NCBI GenBank assembly: GCA_033980235.1
Contig: CM067068.1
Coordinates: 140,001 to 204,000, forward strand
From: Diadema setosum
Taxonomy: Eukaryota; Echinodermata; Echinoidea; Diadematoida; Diadematidae
Direction: 5' to 3'
DNA: 64,000 nt
The first letter of the stretch is position 1; each line of letters begins with the position of its first letter. The position numbers and the translations under genes were made by a program. This document shows, piece by piece, positions 28,001 through 40,000 of this stretch. The notes below the pieces were generated by a model that was not told where the DNA came from, ran no database searches, and was given only the letters and a program-made list of their open reading frames with translations.

Positions 28001-31000
28001 ATCTGTTCCTAATTCCATTACATATCATTTGATCTCATTACATTATTTCAAGTTTTGGAAAATGATTACTTTAATTTCTGACAGGTATAAGCAACATACG
28101 TCTTTGTATAAATCATAATCAATGTTCATTAATCAGACCTCAATGAGGAAGAAAAAAAAATAATCATGAGTCACGAACTAAATTTTAATTGAAGTACCTC
28201 GGTGTAACGCTTGATGATTTTGTTTTGACCAATATCCCAGATGAAAGCACCATTCCTTGACGTACCTGCCATCACACAGTTGAGGTCAGCTACAGGACAG
28301 AGAATGATGGAAATTAGTTGAAAGCAACCAATTTTCTTCTGTTTGTAAATTATCATCATTTCTGAGCGACTGGTAACATAATCTGGTTCACAGACAAATA
28401 CAACTGTGAGATCATTTGACATGTCACCGCTTTGACTCATGACAGACTCGGTGTAAAGATTAGAGTGAAACATTTCTCTATGTGTACATCATGTCACAAG
28501 ACTTTCGAAGGCACTCAAAATTAAAATCAAATTTGCAGACTTTCATAACAGAAGCTACAAAATTACTTTAAAATTTTGAAAGAAAGAGTATTCCCCACTA
28601 AGAATGCCATAGATGATTATGACTTTGTACAAATATAACATGGATTCAGGCAGCAGCTACCATCAAGTAAAATTTCATTGATTAATTTTGTATGTGTCCA
28701 CTGCTTCTACATAAGGAACTTTTTGTCTTTCTTTTTGTAAAGACAGTCAGAATTGGATTGGACAGCCTAGGCACTGGTTTAGTGGACAAGTACCAGCACT
28801 GTACATTCACGGCTGGATTGCAAAGTTATTCAAGTGAATTTTCGTGTAATTGTTTCATGATTCATTTCTACCATTATTATAATTATTATTTCACACATAA
28901 ATACTAGTGAATCAGGAAAGAATGAAACATTGTTTCACAGTGGAATAAAAAATAATAGATAAAACTGGCAAACAAAAAAAAAAAAGTGGGGAGGCAATGG
29001 ATGACCCAGAATGTTAAAAGGAAATTGAAAAATCAAAGAGAATGACTCAATCACAACATAAAATAGAACTAGAAATGTCGCTTTGGCGACTGGTATGCCT
29101 CTGCCATAATGCATGATTTTCCCAATAGGTCTAGATAGTACATGTGGACAATGTGTGATTACATTTTCACAAAATTGGCAAAATATTGAAATGACAAGTT
29201 TGTCACAAATGTGTTGAATGTTCACCTTCCTTGACCTAGGTTTAATTGGATGAATAGGAGAGCATGTATCTAGGGATTGAAGGACTTTAACTCGACTTTG
29301 ACCCATTCATACATTTAGGCATTGAGTAATTTTCAAGGTACAGGTGTGGAGAAAAAGTGCAATTTCTGAATTGAATAGTAAATTGTTACCATTTTCATCT
29401 GGCCCTTGACCCTAAAATTCATAAGATAATCACTTTCAGGTAGAACATGCATAATATGTACTAAAAAAGGAAGTTTCAAGATAACTTGAGCCACTTCCGA
29501 GATATGGAGGAAAAAGTTAGTTCAGCACTTTCACTTGATCTTTGACCTTTTGACCTTTGAGGCAAAAAAAGAAGAAAAAAAAAACTTTTCAGAGAATTTC
29601 TATTAGGTTACACATGTATGCATACACCAAGTGTAAAAAAAAAATAACCCTGCTGGCATTGCATGATAGGAGGGAAATAGTAACATTTTGAAGTCTTGCA
29701 CTTGACCTTTGACCCCATGAACCCTACATTCTCTAGATAATCACTTCCAGTCAGTATATGTATATACTATGTTCCATGAAGATACCTTGAACAATTTTCC
29801 AAGGTATGGAGAAAAAAAAGAAGTTTTAATATTTTTACTTGACCTTTTGACCTTTGACCTTTGACCTCATGACCCAAACTTTCACCAGAGAATCTTAATT
29901 GGGTAATACATGTATACACTAAGTTTCAAGAAAATATTTTAAGGCATTCAATAGATATGGTGGAAAATGTGAAATTTTATGTATTTGACCCTGACCTTTT
30001 GACCTTTGACCTTTGACCTCATGACCCAAACTTTCACCAGAGAATCTTAATTGGGTAATACATGTATACAATAAGTTTCAAGAAATATCTTCAGGCATTC
30101 AATAGATATGGTGGAAATAGTGAAATTTTATGTATTTGACCTTGACCTTTTGACCTTTGACCTTGAGCATGTGCACCCAAAAGTTGATAGGCACAACTTC
30201 ACGCCCTAATACACATATATGCCAAGTTTCATTAGGATACCTCAACAGGTTTTGATAGTTACCTTGTCCACAAAATTCATTACGGACGGACGGAAGGACG
30301 GACGGACGGACAGACAGACAACCCGAAAACATAATGCCTCCGGCACCACTTTGTGGCGGAGGCATAAAAATAGACACCAGTAAATAAAAATTACAAAAAC
30401 AGAGATTGAGGGATATGACAGTAATTAAAAGGAATGAAACTTGGAGGAAAGAAGTAGACAGAGAAAGAAAGAAACAAAGAAAGATGGAAAGCAAAAAGAA
30501 AATGTAATAAAGATAATACAAGTAACTGAAATTCAAAGAGTTATCAAATGATATTGAAGGTAGTATAATTGGCACATTAGAAATGAGTAAAAACAGAAAA
30601 AATTTACACTAGAAGGCTCCATTAGATCAATGTTTTTATGCAAAATCTTGATGATTTGTGATATCATTTAACATGTTGATCTCAGGGTAGGTTCATGTAC
30701 AAATGTGTAGGCTATATTGTCACAATTTGTAATGGCCATGATACTCATAACTTTCTTCATGTTAGCTAAGCCTGTGCCATGAGTAAATTTGATGTTATAA
30801 TGCGGACCAATTATCTTTTACCATAGAATGTGTGGCCAAAGTGCCAGCCAAGTGTAAAAAGTAGTCAGCACTTGATTAATTTCCACTTTTAATATTTACA
30901 GACAAACTGAAGCTGAGCTCCAAACATGACCTCAAAGATTTCTTTTTCTTCTGCTTGGTAAGAAATTTCCAATACCAACTACAGTAAAAGTTATACATAA

Positions 31001-34000
31001 CCTGATAAAGACAGTAAGACACTGTTTATGAGGATGCGTTGGTAAGTATAGATAGGATCAGGTCTGACCTGGTGCCCATGAGATGGAGTAGATGATGCCC
31101 TCATTTCCTGGGGAGGACTCCACAGCAGTCAGGGTCTTAATATCCCACACCTTCATCGTCCCATCAAACGAGGCAGTAGCCAATAGGTCTGGGTTCTCTG
31201 GCTTGAACTTGCAGTCAAAAATGGTTTCTATGTGACCCTGGGAAACAATTTAAGTATTATGATAGAAATTGGTCTTTAATTAAAATCTAACTACAATGTA
31301 TCATAATGACTTTTTTTTCTAATCTATCTTCTGGTAGTCTTCATCGAGGTTAAACAATGCTGCACTTAAAAAAAAAAAAATCCTCTAATAATCATGTAAA
31401 ACTTTAAAATTCAGGCGCAGCTGAGTTTTATTAGAACATGACAGATTACACGGAATGTAGAAAGCTTAAATATTAATCAGATTAACTGGTACTACAGTGG
31501 TAGGTACGCATGGGTACTGTAACAATTGCAAAACAGGTACAGGTAATTGCAGCTGATTGACAAATTGCCCTACATCGACGCAAGTAAGCACTGAACTGAT
31601 CAGTGTTTTAGTAGTAGCCATGATAAAAAATCATGGGCGTGCATACTCGAGCAGGATTAGAAGCTATGACCTCCTGATCACCGGACAGGCGTCATCTCAA
31701 CTAGACCACCGAGCTTTCGCCCGACAGCAAGTGTTGGTTCTAATCCTTATAGCATGCAGCGGGTACTGCTTTATTATTTCATGAATTTGAATAAGGTACA
31801 GGTGAGTTGTACTGGTCACTGAAATGGAAACAAGAGATCAACAGGGTCATACATTTTTGCAGACTATTACCTCACAAGAACATTGCAAACTTGGGAAGCT
31901 GGGGGGGGGGGGGGGCTCTAGAGGACATGGTGTCCATTTTAAAATTATATTACACTGGCACTTATATCTGCCAAGTTTGTAGAAAATTTTATCAAGAGTT
32001 TCCAAAAAGAAGATCACACTGAAAACTGGCCCCTAATTTGGTCCTGATCCTTCAGGGCTGCACCTCTCAGAAAACAGTAGTACGCAAGTCACCTCTGAAT
32101 CCATAATATCAACTGGAATCTCTCAGTGCATGGTATATTTGATTATTATTCCTTTCTTTGGGGTGGAGGGCATTGTGGAGTGCCCACTTAACAAAATCAA
32201 GATTCTATTACCCGAGCAATGCTACTGCCAAGTTTAATAAAAAAATCTGTCAAAGGGTCTTAAATCAGTTGAAATGTAAAAAGTTTATGCATGACACACA
32301 CAAGACAGTGAATGATTGTGATACAAATTGTAGCTCTCTTGGCTCAGTTCAACTAAACAATGGAGCTCAATTTCCAGACAAGGAAAAAGAAGTGCAGCTT
32401 TTTTTTTTCTTTTCTTTTTTTGAAAACTTCCAAATTTATGAAGATCTTAGAAGAATAAGAGGCACTTACCAATTCCCTGAGGAAGTCCCATTGTCTTTTT
32501 TTCAAGTCATAGAGCCCAACCCCGCCATCCTCAAATGTACACACAGCATGGCCTGGTGGAAGGGTATATGAAGATTGGGGATCTTCAGATCTTCTAGCAG
32601 GGATTGCCTGGCTTGTTGATGAGGCGTGATTACTACTACCACTGTTTGGAGAGTTTAGTGACCCTGTGTCTGTGGAGAGAGAAGTGTAGTCACCACTGCC
32701 ATGTGGTGAGGTGCTGAATACACAGAGTGAATGGAAACCAGTTGTCTTTAATTTCAAGCTCACGATGGGTGTGGCTTTGGACACATTCCACAGTCGCAAC
32801 ACTCCTTGATGTGCATCTGAAATTAAAAGTTTACACAGATAAAAACAAAAACAAACAAAAAAAAACATTAAAACACTGAAACAGAAGTCTTATCATCAGA
32901 AAAGGGACATTACACGTTTAAATACAAACATGTGCTATTGATAAATATTACTGCTTGATTAACATTTTACATTTTGGGTTTGTTCGTTTTCTTTTCAATT
33001 CATGAGTGCTGGTAGTTTATCACAAAGATAACTTACAATAAAATCATGATTCATTTAAACATGCAGCAACTTCTCAGAATCAATCGACTCTATTTGGTAT
33101 CCAGTTTCAATACAGGACAACACATCTTTTTCATAACCACAATATTTACAAGTAAGTCATCAATATTTAATCAAAATTTAACTTTTTTCCATTCAAACTA
33201 GACATACTTGATGAGTGTACCTCCGTCAAGGCAATACTCTCAAGTACATCATACAATTATACATGTATTCTCTATAACAAAGTTCCCCTGGATCCAGATC
33301 ATGATACAGATCATCAATAAAAATAAATCATCCCTTAATACTTTTTACCGCAATGGACCTCTACTGACAATTTCACCAAAATCTGTTCATAAAATTTGAG
33401 CAATATTGCTAACAAACAAATAAACACTAGCATAAAGATGACCGTTTTGACAGCAATACATATCCTGCTCTCATAACGCTTTGGATGAGATGCAGTGAAC
33501 TGAATTATATTTGAAGTTCTGTAGAGAATGACAAGTATTCTTGTAAATAGTGTCTGAGTGGACTTTTTCCTTTCTATCTGAGCAAGCGTAGAGTTGACAT
33601 GTCATTCCATGCCATCTTCCTACCTCCTGAGACAAACATGCCTGGTGCTGTGGGTACCCATGCCATAGTACACACTGAAGTAGCAGTGCTGGGCAGGACA
33701 AATGTCATGACCACAGACAGTGCCTCACTGTCAATCATGCGAATCCCTCCCTGATCATTGATCACCAAGAGATAGTCCACAGACAGAGGGTCCCATTCTA
33801 GTCCAACCACAGGATCATCTTCATCATACTCTGCTGCAACCTCAGGACGTAAGACATGCTTGGCGCATTTGTGACCTGCATTATCGGTAAACCAGAGTTG
33901 GATGGGACTAAAAAGTCACTGTCAAAAATGCACAGGACAGTCAGGGCAGACCAATTGTCTCTACATGGTTTCAGGTGTTTCATTCTCATTGAATTATGAA

Positions 34001-37000
34001 AAAGATTTTCATCAATAAACAAATATACTATACAACAGTTTTCTTCAGAGTCAGAACAAGTCATGGTTGATATTCAGTCATAGGAAACCATTATCGCATA
34101 GCCACAAACTAAGTCTACTCCAATGTAGTGTTACAAATTGGTGGTGGACGGCGCCTACACTGCTGTCTATACCACATGAGATCAGTAATTGCAAAATTCT
34201 AATGGTTTTATGTAGTCATCAAAACCAGATATTACATAAGTCAGTCAAATACCAGCTGGTGACTAGATGATAAAGACCATGAGATAGTTAACCATTTGTA
34301 ACTTCTCTCACTGGCAGAACATTATTTGGGATCTATTCACTTTATGTTACAATGTATAACTTATCATAAAATGTACCCTGGTACATGAGTGAATATTATC
34401 ACAACAGGAAGAAATACTCACTCCGTGTCTTCTTTCATGTCACCTTCATGACATGAATAATGTATCATGAATGACCAAGGATATATTGTGACACAGACAT
34501 GAAATGAATTTCATACCTCACTATGTAACTGAGCTCTGTTGGCTGTCCGTGCAATGCAGAGTGCAGTATAAGACCTTGCAGCTTACTTTTCTCCAGAACT
34601 TCTCCCCTAGCTATGTATTTGCACTAATCAGTGTATTTCAGTGGCAGCCAGGACTTCAATATGTTGTGTATGTCTGACTCTTCAAATGCCAAATACTCAC
34701 CTAAAAATCTACGGGAATACAACCTTCTCTGCAGTTGCTCCACATCTGTGGAACTCTTTACCAATCCAACTTTGGACTTGTAACAACCTTGATACCTTCA
34801 AATCTGAACTAAAGACCTATTTTCTTTTCCAGCAACATTGTGAATGATATGTGACATATTGTGAGAGCTGGGCAACTTTGAATGTATCACAGATATAGTG
34901 CTGTATAAATGGTGCTACACAAATGTTGCTATCATTATCACCATGATGGGCCCGTATCATGTTTTGTGCATTCAAAATAATGCTGTAATTATATATTGTT
35001 TAAATATTTGAGTATATTGCCATCACTATGTCAAAGTTACACTAATAGGATTTGAAGCCAAGCAATCACCATCGTAAAATTTAAAGTCTAGCATATCCAC
35101 ATCTACATGAGATAGCTCTCAAGATGTTGCACAGCATGCTAATACTGCCATACATCATAGTAGCTAATATTCACTGAGTGCTTTCTTTTCCTGTATCTTA
35201 GCCATTTTTTGCCTTCAATATGAAGTCATATTACTCAGCCAGCTTACCCACAAATGAGCAACAACAAAAAAATTGATTTGCAGCTTTTAGAGGTCAGTTC
35301 AAATACATGACTACGACATAACCACAAATGTCTCAACTCTATAGCTAGCTCTTCTTTCTTTTTGTTTTGTCCTTACCTACACTGAAAAAGGAGAGGCTTC
35401 CATTGACATGACCTGTAACAAGCTTTCCAAGCTTTCTATGGTGCCATCTGAAGAGAGTCACATTAGAGACAAAGTTCAGTGCCTCCTTGTGAGGTACAGT
35501 GCTGTTGGCTTCTTCAAAGTTCCATACCACCACAGGACCACGGCCACTGCAGAAGGCCAGCCTAGACTTGTCTACCATGCTCCACCCCAGTGATGTTGGA
35601 GTTGCCCTGACACTCTCCAGAGATGCCACAACTCGCTGCTCTGCCACATTCCACACAATAATACGACTATCAGCCCCGGATGTGGCGAAGAGGTCAGGGT
35701 CTGTGGGGTGCCAGGCCAGGGCTGTGATGGTCTTGTGATGCTCTGCTACAATGGAAAGCAGCTTAAACTCACTGTAGACTCTGTCAAGCTGGAAAACACA
35801 TATGCAAACATCACAGCATAGTATTGCTAAGTTTTGACAGCTATCTCTTATTTCACTTTATTTATATTTTCTTTCACCTTTAACAAGGCCAAATGAGGGC
35901 ATGTAAACAAGTCCCAAAAGGCAATAAATAATCACATTTCCTTTTGTTCAGATTAAAGGAAGGCCTGAATCATTTAACAGTTTACAAAACAGATCAAATT
36001 TGTCATCTGCATTTCTTCAAGATTCACTATGGATATGAAAGTCATTTTAATCCTATCAGAACATACAGCAGTAGTTTTTAAAAAAAATAGAGAGTCAGAG
36101 AGGCAGCTGTGAAAGGTAAGTACATGATGTATGTTGCATTTCAATTTGACCTTACGAAATGCTTACTACATATACAATTATTTCTTTTCAGTGACTGATA
36201 TGAGAACGATCATTGCTAATATGTAGAAAAAGAAAAAAAACTCCATTACCCATTACACATAAACCAAAATCTATTTTTGACACAAGTAGGAAGTAAACTT
36301 GTCCTTCATTAGATGTTGTCATGTGATAATAGTCTTGTTGTAAGTGCGCTAATATTGCCACTCTAGGAAATATTACATCTACAGACTGTAAGTGCTACAC
36401 AAACCTTTGTACCGTCTTTGGCATTGCAAATTCATGTCTGGTGGCAAATTACTAAATGCCTGCACAAACACAGTTTCATGACAACCCATCAATCAAACAC
36501 ACAGACAGACTGTTGTATGAAAAAGACTCAAGCAAAGTCTGTGGAGACCCAGCAGGATATTGCAGAATTGATCATTGAACTGCACATGAGATTGAGTTAA
36601 TGGCTGATCGGTCATGAACACAGTGTATGCAGTTTACTCTCAAATTTACAGGTTTTTTCCATTTTTCTTAAGCATACCATGAATCTAAAAAGCACTAAAT
36701 TACACTAAAAAATGACTCTGTCTGTACTGTATATGTGGAATAGTGCCTACTAACATTCCACAGAAAAACAAACTAAAACAATTACTTAATCATTCCCTTT
36801 GATTGATTCCATAAAATTACATTCTTGTCATAGAGATACTGATCATGTCTTCACAAGATGACTAAGCTAAAGACAGAATGCAATAATGACTCAGTAACAT
36901 GTCCAGGGAGAGTAGTAAAGTTACCAACAGCCCATTGAACATAGGGCTGAATTACTTTCAAACTAGCATGTAAATGGTCAGGACTTTCATTCATTGTTTC

Positions 37001-40000
37001 ACAAATTGTTGCTATTATTTATCATTATATTCCACATACTAAGAATCTTGCTGCAGTAGCTGATCACGTGATAAAGCATAGTTTTGCCCATCACATCTTC
37101 TGAGAAGAAAAGTATGTGACACTAAATGGCGATAGTCCTTTTTGTTTCGCTGGTCTTTTCAGTCCACACATTCCTAATACGTTATCACTAATAGGTTTGA
37201 GTATGCATGAAATAAAGTATGTTACACTGTAGTCTATCCTTTGACGTAGGTCAAGTGATAGTCCAAGTGTCCACAGACGGTGCCGTGGTGCGCCGTATTT
37301 ATAAATTTGTTGTTAGTGTCTGCTATGTCTGTTAAGTTGATTCGTATGTTATCGTGCGTGTACGTAGTCTAGTTGCCTTGTTGGAGTTTTGCCTTGTTTG
37401 TGTTTCAGAATGTTCAGCGTTTAATAGCAACAACATGATTGGTAGCCTAAGCCCTAAGGACACCTATATCTACCTAGGATAGGTCTAGACTCTAGCTAGA
37501 CCTAACATTAGATCTGCAGTTTTCATGTTTTTATACATGGTCTATTAACTAGCTGTGTTGTTCATCCCCCCCCCCCTTCCCTTCTGTCTTGTTCCATATT
37601 ATTTTTTTTCCCTATAGACAGTTAACGTGGTGTCAGACGTGGAATAAAATGGGAATACAGATGTAGAATATAAAGCAAATAATCAACTTTGAGCTTCTGG
37701 CAATGGGACAAACTATCACTTCCTCAGCGATCTGAATGTGTACACTATCTTTCCTCAGCTGAGCTTCAGAAAGATAACTACATCCAGATCGCCTCGGAAG
37801 TAACAGTTTGTCCCAACACCTTCACCAATGTTGATTATTTGCTTAGTATGTATGCCACAGAAATCATCTTTCAAACCCTTAAATAACCTTGTCATTAAGG
37901 GGAAACTCACAAGATTTAAGTGGATGGCTCTGACAAATACCTTTAGCTGCTACAACACAAGTCTGCAGAATACACTAGTCAACTACTGAATACAACATAT
38001 ATTTAGCAAGACTAAATTTTCGCGAATCGGGACATCCCAATGTGGCAATGATTGCGCGAGTGGTTACCAGGTAGATTCGCGATCATGGAGTACAGTGCTG
38101 AACAGAAATATATACGTGCACGTCACATTCATATCTGGATCAGAGTCAATATTTTTCCATGTCATTAAATTTGCGAATAGCACTTGACTTGCGAAATTTG
38201 TGAAAAGAAAAACCTCGCAAAATATTTGGTGTATACAATAATCTGGCATAATTATTTGTGACCTACAGATCTCAAGTTCTTGTAGCAAAGGGGGGGGGGG
38301 GTAGGGTCACACTGCACTTTGCAGAATTATCTTCTTAAAGTAATTTCCCTCTCACAAACTTCATTGAATACATGGTATTCAATGTTTACAACTTTGCAAA
38401 TACAATAAAGTGAAAATTTTGTCACATTGCTCTAGTGAATTCACAACTATTATTCCTTGCTTTTTATTAGTGTTAAACATTATTTCTGACACATACCAGT
38501 ATATTCTAGCTGCTAAAAGGGTGAGCTGGTTTCTCTATTTTTCAGTCTTATTGACAGGACTATGGTTTTTATATATACAATTGTATATAAGCAAACTAGA
38601 TGTACATGTATAAAACTTTGCCATCTGAAAGTTTTACAGAGCAATGCTGTAACATGTACAACTCTCTACGTTATATAATTCCATATAACACATAATTACT
38701 GCATGTGTCTCTTCACTAATAAACCCATAATATGATTTATCTTACTCACTCTTGTAGGATATATTACACACCTGCACTCAAAGAGTTATTTACATCCCGT
38801 ACATTATCCTGCTATAAATGTACCCTTCATATGATATGCTATATGCCTGTACACTAACAGACACAAAGACCTCTGTTCACAGCACAGATTAAATGTATTC
38901 ATCGATAGACAAAGGAAAGTTCAAATATCTCTCCAGTGTATTGATGGAGTGTGTAACAGTGCACCTGAACAAAGGTTTGGTCTCCTGGGTAACCGCAGTG
39001 TACAAACTGTATTGGCAGCCTTCAACAGGCAGCCACTCATTTCAATGAGCCAACTCAAAGGTCAATGTGTATTTTGTTGCTGTGTTTTGGGTCAATTCCT
39101 TTCCAAGAGCAATACCATGGTCCAGCAATAATTTAGGGAAATGTATTAATCAAAGGGTTGTACTGTGGAAGACAGCTAGTTGCAAATGAGTAAAACATTA
39201 ATTGTGAATAGACGTGACCTTAATTCTTTGAAAATCACTCTGTTGAAATGCAAAAAAAGCTTACAGTATTACATGTTTGCAGAGCACTGGAGGGAGGGGG
39301 ATAAATTTGACTGGGCATGCCAGTTTGTGGGACCTATAAAGAAAAGTGTGGAGTATAACATTTGAATAAAAACAACTTCTATTCAGGAAGCTGTTCAACT
39401 CTGGATCTGAACAGGGCACATAAAGGATGACAATTACCTTACATGTCTTACATTATCTTTATTACCTCTGCCAAGGGAGGAGGCTATGTTTTCATTACTG
39501 TTTGTTTGTTTTGTTTGTTTGTTTGTTTGTTTGTTTGTTTGTTTGTCCATGGGCAAAATAACTTTAAAAAAATTGTGAACAGATTATGTTGGAACTTACA
39601 GGGAAGGTTGAGAATGACACAAGTAAGAGATGACTACATTTTGGTAGTGATCCAGGAATTTTTTATGGATTTTATGAAGGATTTTTGATGTTTTGGAAGG
39701 TAGGGTCAGTGAACTTGGGAGTTCATGCGTATTTTTTAGGTTTTCATATGCGCACTAGAGTGTGTGCTCTTGTTTCTGGTCCAGAGCAAGGCGCCGCGCA
39801 CAGCTGGCATTGATGACGTAACAAAAGGCTTACATTTGGAAAGTGGGCTATTTTCAGGACGCATGACATTGTACATGAGTAGAAATCACTGGCAGAGGTC
39901 TGCGCTCTCAGAGTGCTTTTCTAGTTATTAATGTACAATTTGTATCAGCATGTTAAATATAATTGTACAAATGAATAGTGGCTGCAACCATCTGGAATAC

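Noticed and set aside
30099..30575. 158-codon minus-strand frame.
   Set aside because: It spans the family B element's 3' end and an A/G-rich stretch; hydrophobic text is due to T/C-rich codons.
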